From Tolypeutes matacus (taxonomy: Eukaryota; Chordata; Mammalia; Cingulata; Chlamyphoridae): 64,000 nucleotides of DNA. Below the pieces are notes generated by a model. That model was not told the DNA's origin, did not search any database, and saw only the letters and a list, made by a program, of their open reading frames with translations. Shown here in pieces: positions 11,860 through 22,861 of this stretch; positions within the stretch are counted from its first letter, which is position 1, and every line of letters begins with the position of its first letter. The DNA is taken from NCBI GenBank assembly GCA_026826555.1, contig JAKSZT010054570.1:409177-473176 (forward strand). The letters are read 5' to 3'. The position numbers and the translations under genes are program-made.

Positions 11860-11945
11860 CCTCTTTTTCTTTTCTTTCCTTCAATCCCCGAGACCTCAGA
11901 TATGGGAAGCAGGTGCTCAACTACTGGGCTATGTTCCCCCGCCCC
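11860..11945 (-). mobile_element. Degraded tRNA-derived SINE, antisense
   Basis: A T-rich start followed by caatccccgagacctcagat and gggaagcaggtgctcaacta is the complement of a DAS-type SINE head. It is more diverged than the other copies. Confidence 0.55.
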
Positions 11946-12654
11946 TGCCCCCTTTTCTAACTTGATGAAGGATGAAGAGCCAGGGCAGATCCAGCACTAG
12001 AGTCGGAATCCCGTGGCCTTTGGACTCTGGGAACAGAAACATCCGTGTTAACAGAAAGGAAATTCAATCAGCCCTTCTCTGAGGTCCTCCCACCCTCCTG
12101 GGGCCACCCTGTCCTCTTCCAGCTATTTGAGTGTAGCTTTGGAGGAATGATTACTAATAGGCAGGTTTTCTTCATGTCACAGAAAAAGCCCAAAGAAAAC
12201 CCAACTCTCAATCAAAGCAGGAAAGAACAATCACTCAGGGGTGCTCTGCTTTGCAAAGATAATTGTGGGCTTAGGCCAGGCCTCTTGGAGGCCCAGAGCT
12301 CTCACTGGGTGAAACCATTTGTTGATTCTGGCTCTCCAGTGATGAAATGCAGGCCGGTGGCCATGAGGCCTCGTGGCTGGAGCCCCGGGGCCTGGTCTGG
12401 CAGCAGGCCATCCATTCCCTTCACTGACTTTGCTACCCCCTCCCTCCTCCTCAGCCTCAGTCCCTTTGCTTTGCCTCCTTGTTTTTATGAGAACATAATG
12501 AATGCAAGAAACCTTTTTGATTTTTTCTTAATAGCATAAGGAGCTATTTACAACTACTTCCTACTCGCTAATGACACCTGCACCCCTACCTCCCCTAAGA
12601 ACCAGTAAGCCCTTCCCATTCAGCATGAGATGAAACAGACCGACCATGAGCTTT

Positions 12655-12858
12655 CAGTTCAGGAAGAGCAGGGCTCAGAGTCTGCCTCCAACACTCTGCT
12701 GAGTGTCCTTGGGCAGATCACTTAACCTCTCTGGGCCTCCGTTACTTCATGTGTAACACAGATGAAATAATACTCACCGAAAAGTTTGTTGTCAGGATTA
12801 GATAAGATAATTTATGAAAAGCATCTGGAACAGTGTATGGTGCATGGAAAGTGCTCAA
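12655..12858 (+). repeat. MIR SINE, split by composite SINE
   Basis: Sense MIR core with gtgtccttgggcagatcact and taacctctctgggcctc, ending ggaaagtgctcaa. The MIR tail resumes after 13327 with gtgctcaaaaactg. The composite SINE 12859-13326 inserted here. Confidence 0.8.
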
Positions 12859-13326
12859 GGGGGGTGGCTATGGCTCAAATGGTTGGGCGTCCGTTTCCCA
12901 TATGGAGGACCTGGGTTCAATCCCCGGGACCTCCCGGTAAAAAAAGAAAAATATAGAAGGTACGCGGGCGCACTGTTAGGCTCTGAGAGCGGGTGAGCCA
13001 TCTGGCCCCGTGAGCGGGTGAGCCCCCAGGCCCCGCCGAACCACGCAGCAAGATGATGATGTAACAGGAGAGAGACGCAGGGGAGAGCCAAGACGAGACG
13101 CACTGAAAAACCAGGAACTGAGGTGGCACAGTTGGTAGGACACCTCTCTCCCATATCGAAGGTTCCCAAGATCGAATCCCGGTGAAGACAGGAGGAGAAG
13201 GATGAGAGGAGAGGGCAGGAAACAGACACAGAGAATTTCCCAAAGAATGGACACAAAACAGCAAAAACGGGGGGGTTAAAGTGGATTAGAAAAAAAAAAA
13301 CAAATAAATAAATCTTAAAAAAAAAA
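12859..13326 (+). mobile_element. Composite tRNA-VNTR-tRNA SINE (DAS type), full length
   Basis: Left tRNA-like unit (gctatggctcaaatggttgg, B box ggttcaatccc), an A-rich linker, about three GC-rich repeat units of the form caggccccg...gggtgagcc, a ccacgcagcaagatgatgat bridge, a right tRNA-like unit (tggcacagttggtagga, B-box-like gatcgaatccc), then a tail ending in poly(A). The duplication aaagtgctcaa flanks it at 12848-12858 and 13327-13337. Sister copies are at 22240 and 30604. Confidence 0.85.
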
Positions 13327-13622
13327 AAAGTGCTCAAAAACTGTTTGGCAAGTAGAAATCGCCAACGTAGCTACAAGTGAAGGGAACATGTTCCAGATGG
13401 GGTTCTCCGTCACTTACAACACAGCTGGGTCTTTTAAGGGGAGGGGTCTGAACCTAGCTAGATAAATGGAGCCTAGCTGGATAAACATTGACCTTTCTGA
13501 CACTGCTTTCACAGCATCTCTAACTTAATTGACAGAAGAATCAGAAACAGAGGTTATGGTTGAGATGGCCTCTCGGGGCCCTCCCAGTTCTGAGTCTGCG
13601 GTTCCATCTCTTTTCTCCCCAG

Positions 13623-13721
13623 GTCTGCCAGGGGAGAGAGGTACCCCAGGACTGCCTGGTGCAAAGGGCGATGATGGGAAGCTGGGAGCCACAGGACCGA
13701 TGGGCATGCGTGGGTTCAAAG
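13623..13721 (+). CDS. SCARA5: SCARA5 collagen exon 2 (11 Gly-X-Y triplets)
   Basis: A 99-nt exon between acceptor ctcccc-ag and donor gtaata. It encodes 33 residues, eleven uninterrupted triplets from GLPGERGTPG through KGDDGKLGAT to GMRGFK. Several triplets have proline at Y, which can be hydroxylated, and GERG and GFKG-like charged positions are present. It continues the triple helix without a break. Both borders again split a glycine codon at phase 1. A longer ATG-initiated reading through the exon from 13529 enters via the intron and is not a separate gene. Confidence 0.95.
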
Positions 13722-13767
13722 GTAATAATGAATCCCAGATGGTCCCCTGGGAAGCAGCATAAGCATT

Positions 13768-13965
13768 GGAGTGGTTGGACCCAAGTTCCAGTTCTGGCTC
13801 TGCCACTGACCAGCTGAGTGACCTTGGGCTAGTCATTTCATCTCTTTATCAGTTTCTATGTCAAAAAGTAGAAATCCTTATGATCCTTACCATATTTCAC
13901 AGAGCTATCATGAGGACTAAATTATATACATGTGCTTTGTAAACTCTAAAATACTGTAGAAATGC
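13768..13965 (+). repeat. MIR SINE
   Basis: Sense MIR with ctgccactgaccagctgagt and gaccttgggctagtcatttc, the diagnostic core, ending in ctctaaaatactgtagaaatg. It lies 46 bases after the collagen exon ending at 13721. Confidence 0.8.
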
Positions 13966-14737
13966 AAGGGTGCCTTACTACTGGTTGCACCCCAGTGACG
14001 TAACCAGAGAAAGCCAGGAGAGGGGGGCTGCAGGAGAAACTCTGCGGGCAAATCTGCAGGCTGCAGACCTAGAGCAGTGCCCCTCCTTCCCACCCCCCAG
14101 TATTGCCATATTCTTAACATTCTGTAGTATTGCCCCCACTCCCCACCACACCCCCCAAGATATTTTGAACTTCAATTCTCAAGTTTATGTTGCCAATGAT
14201 GTTTCTTCTGGTATTTTTCTTCTCGATGACATATCACTTCCTTATCTTTAGTCGCCTTTTTCTTTTTTGGGGAGGAACCAAATTTATAGTCAGTGCCTCT
14301 CTTTTCATACTCCTTTTAAGATTTTTCAGACCTCCTCCCATTATTTCAGAAGCCAGAGAAATCTGAAGCTCTTTCACTGGGCTCCCCTCCTCACTTGTTA
14401 AAATGAAAACTAAGAAAAAATTATTGTTACTTATTCCCACCTCATGTCTAGGACAGTCTCTTGATCTTGGATCACTAGGAAATTGTATTCTACATTCTGG
14501 TTTGTGATTAAACAGGCTGAAGTTTTCCCTTCTTTTATGATACACTTTTTTTTTAAAAATGACTTTAAAACAGATTATAAAAGCAGTATATAATATTGGG
14601 GAAAAATTAAACAATTCAGACGTGTATTAAGTGAAAAGAATCCCCTCCCCTCATTCCTCTCAGCTCTCATGCTTTTAAATAACATTGCAAATACTTTGGA
14701 GTGTATTCTGCAAGATCTTTTTCTAAACATAGATATA

Positions 14738-14766
14738 TACACACACACACATATATATACATACAT
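14738..14766 (+). repeat. CA/TA microsatellite
   Basis: An acacacacacac run followed by atatatatac and atacata. Simple repeat. Confidence 0.85.
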
Positions 14767-15516
14767 AGTTACCTTTGTTTTGTTTTGTTTTTTAACTTGA
14801 TCACACTAAATAGTCTCCTCTCTTATTTGTTGATTTTTTTTCTCTCACTTGGCAACATGCCATGGGCTTTTGATTTACATGTATCTTTCTGGAGGTTCTT
14901 GGAATAAAATTCCCTCATCATTTTAATTTCCATTAAGTGGTGTCAGGACCTTCTACTTCTTTGTAGAGTGAGGTACTAGCCAGGAAAAGAACTCTTAACC
15001 ATCTCCTGGAAGGAAATTCCACAATTCCCTAGGAAACTCTTCATGTTTTATAGCCTCCAACACCGGAAGATCTGCCTGACATATAGCCTGTCTCTCACTC
15101 TATGCAATTGAAGCCCTTGGTTTCCCACCCCCTGCCCCATCCCTGCACTCCCCACCCATGCTTATTAGAGCAAACTTAGATGTGGACTTGTAAAACCTTG
15201 ACTTATTTAATAGGACTATTTTTGCTTTTTCTTCTCCTAGTTGAATACCATGTGCTGGTAGGTGCTTCTCTTCGAGGCTAAATTAGGAGAGAATTAAACT
15301 TTCTCAGCTGGGCCCCCCTCCTCCCCGAGGTGACCAGAGCATGCAGCATAATTGGCCAAGCCTTTATCTTCCCTGCCATGCCCTGCCGTCCAGTTGCTGC
15401 TGACTCCTACCTGAGGGTTTCTCCAAACTTGGATTCATAGTTCTCCTGCAGATAACATTTTATTCAGAAATAGGATTTGTTTCCATCTCTAAGGCCTGTT
15501 TCCCATTCTCTTTCAG

Positions 15517-15573
15517 GTGACAGAGGCCCGAAAGGAGAAAAAGGAGAGAGAGGAGAGAGAGCAGGGGATGCTG
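15517..15573 (+). CDS. SCARA5: SCARA5 collagen exon 3 (5 triplets and helix break)
   Basis: A 57-nt exon between tctctttcag and donor gtgagg. It encodes 19 residues: five triplets GDR GPK GEK GER GER, then AGDA, where the Gly-X-Y register ends. The very basic and acidic run (KGEKGERGER) is the most charged part of the collagen region. In SCARA1 and MARCO such positive clusters bind polyanionic ligands. Whether this one binds ligand in SCARA5 is inference. Borders are phase 1 in glycine codons. The next exon lies 30.4 kb downstream. Confidence 0.95.
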
Positions 15574-15648
15574 GTGAGGAAATTCTGTTGGTGTCAGCAC
15601 AGGTGTAGCTGTCACCCAGGCAGCCCCATAAGGTTGGGGGTCTGGTGG

Positions 15649-15742
15649 AACGGGTGTAGCTCAGTGGTTCAGTGCTTGCTTCGTATGTACGAGGTCTCAG
15701 GTTCAATCCCCAGTACCTCCTAAGGAAAAAAAAAAAAAAAAA
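15649..15742 (+). mobile_element. tRNA-derived SINE monomer, sense
   Basis: The head ggaacgggtgtagctcagtg contains an A box, and aggttcaatccccagtacct a B box. It ends in an A-tract. It sits 75 bases downstream of the third collagen exon, in the same orientation as SCARA5. No intact tRNA cloverleaf is expected, because these SINEs carry only the promoter half. Confidence 0.85.
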
Positions 15743-15954
15743 AGATTGGGGGGTCCATAGGCTGGAGGGGCCACAGGCCAGGGCTCAAGTGTTTTGGGAG
15801 CCCATCTCCCTCACCTACTTCAGGGATTTGTGGGTCAAGCACGGGATACTGAAAGACTCCAGGAACCCGGGAGATGTTTCCAGAGGTGGGTTTTGAAGAA
15901 AACTCCCTGGGCTTTGATACCAAGCAAATGTGGGCTCTTTTCCCAATGCCCTTT

Positions 15955-16047
15955 TTTTTTTTTTTTTGAGGTACCAGGGCTGGGGATTGAACCTGGGACC
16001 TCCTATGTGGAAAGCCGGCGCCCAACCACTGAGGCACATTGGCTTCC
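15955..16047 (-). mobile_element. tRNA-derived SINE monomer, antisense
   Basis: Poly(T), then gaggtaccagggctggggat and tgaacctgggacctcctatg, ending cattggcttcccc. The flanks cccaatgccctt and ccaatgcactt form an imperfect target duplication. Confidence 0.85.
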
Positions 16048-16059
16048 CCAATGCACTTT

Positions 16060-17660
16060 AAAGACTAACTCCTGAGACACCAGGGTTTCAAAGAAAGAGT
16101 TTGTTTGTGCAAGCAAAGGAGCACAGTGTCCTAATAGCCCAAAACTGTGCCCTAATCCCGGAAAACTGCCTCCCGGAACTGCAGTAATCCTGATAATTTA
16201 GAATATCCAGGGTTAGCAGTTTGTGCTAATGAGTAATTGGGGTGGGGCTGGCTCAGGTTCTTTCATTAATAAGCATTAAGGGGCTGAACAGAATGGGCCC
16301 CCATTCTGGTACCAGAATAGGTACCAAACCTGGTTAAGTCACAAGGGTACAGACATCAGAGATCCAGGCATTTGGGATGGGGGGGTACAGAACGCAGGTG
16401 AGTGACGAGGTTTTTCATCTGGATATTAAACAGAGGAAGGTGGAGTGATTACCCTTTCAACAGAAATGTTCATAGACAAAGGTAGGATTATCTGAAATAA
16501 TTGTCACAATAGCAGGTTTTTTAGTTGGAAATGCCATTTACAAGGGTGAGGTCAGTCTAGCCAGTTTCAGTAATTTCAGATGTCAATGTTTGGCTATTTT
16601 ATAATTTACTGGAAGTAAAAAGCCATCTATATAATGATTTAGTAATCTTAATTATTTATTAATTCTTAACCCTCAGTTACAACTTAGTTGTGTAATGAGT
16701 TTTCTCATCTATAAAATGGGTATAATAGTTCCTCCTTCCTAGGGTCATTGTGACAATTAAATGAGTTAATTCATGTAAAACACCTATTACAGTGCCTGGG
16801 TACTTGGTTAATAGTCAGTAAATGTTAATTATTATTATTCTGCATAATGCCCAATTCAGATACACCTCCTAAAATTATGGAGATGCCAGCTAAAATTCAG
16901 TTACGTGAGTTGTTGAAACGCATTTCTTACCTGGGTAGTGCCCACTGAGAAGTAACAAACTGAGCTGCAAAGCAACAAAAGGCATTTACTTTGGGTCTAA
17001 GAATTGCAATTCGGGGAACACAGATTCAAGTTGCAACCCAAATTGTGTCCCCGGTTGGGGTGGTTGGGCTAGGGTATTTAAAGGGGAAAAGAGGAAGAAA
17101 AAGAACAAGCTAATTTGGGGTTTTTTAATAATCTTTGTTTTCCAAAAAAAAAGGAGGTGATGTGTAAATTTTTAGGTTTCACTTAAAATGGTGGTTTCAG
17201 GGGTGGCGTAAGGACCTCCTGTATGTATAGCTCTCTGGCTCCATTTTGAGTCTCTTAGCTTAAGTTACTCCATTTTTTTTTTTTTATTTCTTTTCACAGT
17301 ACTTTTGTAACTGGATTTTGTCTAGGTTCTTAACTAGCTGCAAAAAATGAATTTCAAGAGCACGCCATGTTGATTAGGCCAGTGATTTATTAAGATAGGG
17401 AGGGAAGAGAAATGGGAGAAAATAACAGATCATGGGTCTCAGGCAGAGAGGAAGGGGCTGAAGAGTGATGAAGAGGACTAATTTATAGACTACAATTTCC
17501 CATTATAAATTATAGATACCCAGGTTTTACTTGTGTGTTGATCCATGTTGGGGGGACATGGTGAGAGCAGGACACAGAAGGCAAGAACTGGGGTCCAAAG
17601 GCAAAAGAGAGAGAGCAAAGTGCCTTTGCACTTGCTTTTTAAACCGTTCATTATTCTGCC
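16060..17660. repeat. Possible LTR-derived sequence, unclassified
   Basis: Two blocks (about 16060-16450 and 16920-17660) have LTR-like composition. Examples are gtttcaaagaaagagtttgt near 16090, gcaaagcaacaaaaggcatt at 16968, and gtgatttattaagatagg at 17382. Similar phrasing occurs in antisense ERV LTRs. A MIR lies between them at 16675-16840. I could not define ends or a family. Confidence 0.25.
16675..16840 (+). repeat. MIR SINE
   Basis: Sense MIR text with gagttttctcatctataaaa, gtcattgtgacaattaaatg and cagtgcctgggtacttggtt. Confidence 0.75.
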
Positions 17661-17699
17661 CCTTTGCTAATGGAATGGGAGGAGTCCCAGCTGTTTGTT

Positions 17700-20600
17700 G
17701 TTTTGACTGATTACCCTACCCATCAATCCTCCAGGAGGGCCCAATGATAAGGTCCCTGGAGAATATCCAGGACTTCTCCTGGCTTCCGGAGGAAATCTTG
17801 TTCCTAATGGCAGAATCTGTGAGAGTCTTCCAGCAGCCATCTTGGGGTTATCGATGTCCACATGGATTTCTTGCCAGGTTCCAGATCCATCTATTGATTC
17901 CCTATTTTACTAGCCTGCTTCACTTTCATGAAGAAAGTGTAGAGGGAAAGAGATGAAAAACCTGCAGTAAGAGACTTGTACCACTCTGTTTTCCTCCTTT
18001 GCCACTAACTGAGCAGGGAGGCTAGAGATCTCATTATTTGGGGGACAACCAAGTGTAAGTATGGGCATCTTTCTGACAAGAGTCCTTCCTAAAATATTTA
18101 TAAGGTAAGCCAACTTATCTAGTTATGTGACTCTTTCCTAGAGTTTCTTTTTCCCAACGGGCATTATAGAGAATCTTGGAGAGATTGCCAGAAAAGAATG
18201 AATGAGTCTCCTAGCCAACTTCAAAAAAAAAAAAAGAGACCAGCATATAGTATTTGTTGGTCTCTGAAAAGCTGCCATCCTGTGTGAGGACATAAGCAGA
18301 TTATCCCCTTCTTGCTCCAGTCTAAGTTCTGCTGCAGAGACTTAGGGACACACACCACTGGAGGTTCACAGTTGGACCCAGACTGGTGGCTTCTCTAAGG
18401 GTGATCATCCTTGGTTTCAGTAGTACTTAAAATGACACTTTCCTCCCATTTAGCACAGAACCAGGGCAGTGGGAGTGAGACAGGGGTAATGTAGGTCATA
18501 GGAGGTAAGAGAAGCTGGCCCCTTTCCTTCTCCATAGCCCAGACCAACTGAAAGGCCTGCTTCCCCTACTCTTTCTTGAAAGGATTCAAGAAACCTGGTT
18601 TCTGAAATAGGCTCTTTCCAAGGTCTCAGACTCCAATGATGACACTTTAACTTACCTCCTACTTCCCTAGGGCAGTGATTAGAAGGCTCGGATAAGAAAA
18701 CGGTATGTGACAACACTTTGTGAACTCTAAAGTGAGGGAAATAAATGCAAAAAAACAAAAGACCTGCCTTCACCTTATCCTGAACTCCCCATGCCCACCT
18801 CACCTTAGAGGTTTTATTCCACAAAGCAATTTATGGTCTTTCTATCATTATCACAGTTTTTCTGTCATTATCTTGAGTTCTTTTCAAAAGTTTGACTGGG
18901 AATGTGCCAGCGAGATGAAAAGGTCTGCTAGACCCTGTCGGGAGCACAAAGAGTTTTGAGGGCAAAGGTACCTTGGAGTCTGGATATTATAGATGACATC
19001 GGTGGCAGATCTAAGTCACATCTGTAATAGGCTGGGCACCATAAGTTGCCTTTGGGGTGCTAATTTCTCCTATTCTGCTTGTTGACTAACTTTGGACAGA
19101 AAGCTGCCTAAGTAGCTAAGAAGCCTGGTGACATTTAGCTCTGTGAGATAAATAAATCTTGATGGGGGTGAGGAGGAAGGGAGGAACCGTGGAAAGACGA
19201 CCTTTGAAAGGGAGATCAGAAACACTGCCCTCATACCACAGGAGTTCTTGTCAGGGATTCTTTGGCATGTTCGTTCAGCTGACTGGAGAGGAGGAGGTCC
19301 TAGAGGAGTGCAGCCTGGGGAAAGGCAGTGGTTGTTGGTAGGAATCACCGTTAGCATGAAGGAGGTTTTCCTCCCTCTTCACCTTGCTTCTGTGGTGCAG
19401 CTGGCTGGGCTCTGCTATTGGGTTGATGTCAGAGGCCTGGGGGGACAGTAGGAGCCAGAGTCACAACAGCACCGGCTTTCCCAGAGATAGGTGGGGACAA
19501 GTTGGGCAAGGGCGCCTAATCTGCTTGGCCCTGGAGTCGATTGACTGCACACCAAGAGGCTGATGTCAGCTCTGGACAGTCCACTCCTCCAGAACTGAAG
19601 CTTTCTTTCCTGCCCCAAAGAAGTTACACCCTCACTGGAGCCCAGAGCTCAGACAACAGCCCTTGCCCAAAGTTCTAAGCTTTTCCTTTCTGCAGCCTGA
19701 CAAGACCCACAGAAATGTCTCCATGGTGATGGACCTGGACAGCACCATTGACAGGAGGCTTTACACAACATGAAAGGAACCCTGATAGATAAAATTGTAG
19801 AACGACAAAACTGGAAAGTCATCTGGCCATCTTCTCATTTTCAGAGGCCCAGAGAGGAGAAAGACTTTCCCAAATCATTCGGGAGGGGTAGAGCCAGAAC
19901 TGAAAACTCAGCCTCTGATGGTTCTAATTCTGAAATGAGAGCTTAGGTCCTGGTCTTGAAGAGTAGGATTGGGCTGCTTCTCCACAACACCTTTAAACCC
20001 TTAGTGATTCACCTACGGGGACCTCCAGAAATGGGTGTACGGGCTCAGGCTGAAGGGGCACCACTGAAACGATTCAGTGCTGAGGTCTATGACTGTCCCA
20101 GGGCCCGGGTTGCCTTCCCACGGCCTCCACCCCCTCCTCTGCCTCTGACCAAGCCTACGCCAAACTATATTCAGACTCCTGGGTTATGTTTCCAAGGATT
20201 TTCAGTCCCTGAAGATCCAGGCTCTGAGGAGGGAACCACAGATCATCTTTCAGAAAAGTGTGGAAATTCTGGTGAGTGCCCACTTCTGGAGGTTTCTTAG
20301 TCATCGCCTTGGGCAAGGGCAGCCCCACCGTGGGATCTGATGGGTGGGAAGAAGGAGTTTTCAGCACCAGAGCTCTACCCTCCTCCAAAAGTGAGTATTG
20401 TTGAGGAGTAGCTGTTAACCAGGCTGGTTTCCCCCGTAATCCAGCTTTTGCCTGAGGCTCTGGAGCCTTTCCCAAACACCTCCTAAGTGTGTACCTTTAG
20501 TGGCAAAAACCTAAAGTTCCAGCAAGTGGAGATGTCATGACATTAAAGGGATTGATGAGAAAAGCTAGACACCCCTTACTTCATAATGAGAAGTCGGGGT

Positions 20601-22239
20601 TTTCCTTTGAAGAGCACATTACAGAAAAGACTTCCAGTGACCATGTTTTGAGTCATAGTATTTTCTCAGAACAAAATTTTGCAATTGTTTACCCCTGTTT
20701 TGATCTGGAGCCACAGAATTTTCGAGTTGGATGGGGTTTTAGATCAAATCCTCTCTCACGCCCAACCCCACCAGCCAGTTCACTGTAGAAGAAGCAAGGA
20801 CAGGGAGCTCGGGAAGGCTACCTAGGCTACCCAGGGCTTAGGTCAGTGGACACATTGGGTCTGGAATCCAGATCTCCTGATTTCTGCTTGTGGAGAGGTA
20901 AAGATTTTCCCCAGCAAAGGTTATATCAGTCATTCAGTGAGATGTTTGGCTTTGGGAGTTTGGCCAGGAAAAAAAGTAAGTTACATATACACATCTTGAG
21001 ACAGAAAGGCATTTGTTTTACCCTAGTATATGGTTCATTTGCAGGAAAAATAAACAGTATTTTTGCAGCTAGAGGGTGGGCAAAGGATTTCGTTTTGTTT
21101 AAGTCCCACAGCATGAATTTAAAGTAGGATGTAAGTTCAGATTGTTTTAAAAACTTTCCTCAATTTGGTTTCACATGGGAAAAAAATATGCAGATGACAC
21201 AGAGGTAAATCCTAAGCCAGTGCTTGTTGATGGTTATCACTGGCAATTCAAAACTTGAAAAATTTAACCCTAAGTGTCTTCAATATTTAAAGAGGTGACC
21301 CAGTAGGTATCCCAGTGTGCAGTGTAAGATAGAATTGTCAGAGGAGATGGTTTCTAGACAGTTTTGCCTATAGCTGCTGAGGTATTTCTCTCACTGTTTT
21401 AGAATAAGGGTTAGAGTCAAGGAAATCCCTTCTTCATTCCTGTACTCAAGTTGACTGTACCAGGTACACCAGGGTATCTGTTTAGGATAATGTAGCACCA
21501 GAAGTTAGGCTTATTTCAGGCATGGAGAGAGAGAGATACTGGACCTTTTACATACAAATCTATTTCTTTATTGACTTAACCGTGCATATATCTACTTAAT
21601 ATCTTATAGAACTTTAACATCCCAGCAACAACATGACTTAAAAGTAAACCACACTTCTAGAGAAATTAAACACTCATAATACTACTAATAAACTTGTACC
21701 CTAAAACTGTGAGCATTATAGTTTTTGGGGAATTATGTCACTTAATTCTCACAGTAATGTTCAGGAGGTATGACTGTGGCCATGTTAAAGATGAGAAAGC
21801 TGAGAGTAGAGAGAAGAAGGAAACTTACCCAAGGTCACCAGAGTTCACTAGCCTCTCAGTTTATCTTTTATTCTTTCCATTTCTCTTTTGACACACTAGA
21901 GTCCATATGGGCCATTCTGCCTCTTCCTAGCACTGTTTAGTGTGAAAATGCTGATTTTTTTTCCTTAGTAGTTCTGTTACTTTTTTTTTTTTTTTTTTTT
22001 TTTTCATTTTAAAAACAATTTAATGCAAATATTCTTACTGTCCTGATTTTGTGATAATCAGGGTAGGCTAAACATTCACTATATTAGAAACCATGCATGT
22101 GTCCCCAGACCTAGTTTTTCTCCCTAGGTCTGGCTTTTAGAATGCTGGTGATAAACTAAGCCTAATTTATTATATGACCATCCTGTATGGGAAATGACTG
22201 TGACTCTAGGTATCTTTGGTCAACCTTAAGAGATATAGC
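17700..22239 (+). other. Intronic stretch without recognised element
   Basis: I recognise no gene, SINE or LTR with confidence here. Homopolymer runs occur at 18224-18236 (A) and 21981-22004 (T). Open frames are short and unsupported. Confidence 0.5.
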
Positions 22240-22850
22240 AGGGGGTGGATGTGGCTCAAATGGTAGGGCATCCATCTCCCATATGGAGGGACCTGGGTTC
22301 GATCCCTGGGATCTCCCAGTAAAAATTTAAAAAAGAAAAATATAGAAGGTGCGTAGGTCACCAGGCCCCGTGTACGGGTGCACCGTCAGGCCCCACAAGT
22401 GGGTGAGCCCCCCAGGCCCTGCACATGGGTGCGCCACCAGGCCCCGCGAGCAGGTTCAACGCCAGGCTCCATGCGCAGCTGTGCCATCAGGCCCCGCGAG
22501 CAAGTGAGCCCCCCAGGCCCCATGCATGGGTGCACCGCCAGGCCCCTTGAGCCACGCCCATCTTGCTGCGAGCCACGCAGCAAGATGATGATGTAACAGG
22601 GGCATGGCACAAGGGAGAGCCAAGACAAGACGCGCCAAAGAGCCCGGAGCTGGGGTGGCACAGGCGGTGGAATGCCTCTCTCCCACATCAGAGGTTCCGA
22701 GGATCGAATCCCACTGAGGACAGGAGGAGAGGGATGGGAGGAGAGGGTAGGGGGCCGACACAGAGAGTTGCCCAGCGGGTGGACATGGGGATGGCAAAAA
22801 CGGGGTGTGGGGCGGTTAAGGATGGATAAAAGTAAATAAATAAATCCTTA
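22240..22850 (+). mobile_element. Composite tRNA-VNTR-tRNA SINE (DAS type), long form
   Basis: Same order as 12859-13326: left tRNA-like unit with ggttcgatccctggg, linker, GC-rich tandem array, gccacgcagcaagatgatg bridge, right tRNA-like unit (ggcacaggcggtggaatg, gatcgaatcccac), then a tail with aaataaataaatcctt. Here the tandem array has about eight caggccccg-type units (about 22345-22550), against about three in the sister copies. No clear target duplication was found. Confidence 0.85.
22345..22550 (+). repeat. VNTR inside composite SINE, about eight units
   Basis: Units of about 24-28 bases share caggccccg or caggccccatg followed by gggtgagc or gggtgcacc. Alternating unit types (gcgag versus catgcatg) suggest a higher-order two-unit repeat. 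Confidence 0.7.
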
Positions 22851-22861
22851 AAAGGAAAAGG

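Larger units (their letters stand above)
10482..13622 (+). other. SCARA5: SCARA5 intron, 3.1 kb
   Basis: Begins gtaata and ends ctcccc-ag. It contains an LTR-type repeat (10914-11384), a degraded antisense SINE (about 11860-11945), and a MIR (12655-12858) interrupted by a full-length composite SINE (12859-13326) with a clear target duplication. The stretch 11950-12650 shows nothing I recognise. The 164-codon open frame at 12045-12539 has no domain and no splice logic. Confidence 0.9.
13722..15516 (+). other. SCARA5: SCARA5 intron, 1.8 kb
   Basis: Starts gtaata and ends tctctttcag. It contains a sense MIR at about 13768-13965, a CA/TA microsatellite at about 14738-14766 and AT-rich unique sequence. 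A G-to-pyrimidine contrast before the acceptor gives a good polypyrimidine tract. I see nothing else recognisable in 13970-14730 or 14770-15480. Confidence 0.88.

Noticed and set aside
12045..12539. Plus-strand open frame of 164 codons between collagen exons
   Set aside because: No similarity to collagen or any domain I know, no splice signals, and it lies within a SCARA5 intron.
12855..13337. Minus-strand open frame of 160 codons
   Set aside because: Entirely antisense to the composite SINE; same for similar frames at 22386-22797 and 30526-30998.
15649..15742. tRNA gene candidate from A and B boxes
   Set aside because: A- and B-box promoter motifs are followed by an A-tail; no acceptor stem or full cloverleaf. 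It is a tRNA-derived SINE, as are the other similar hits.
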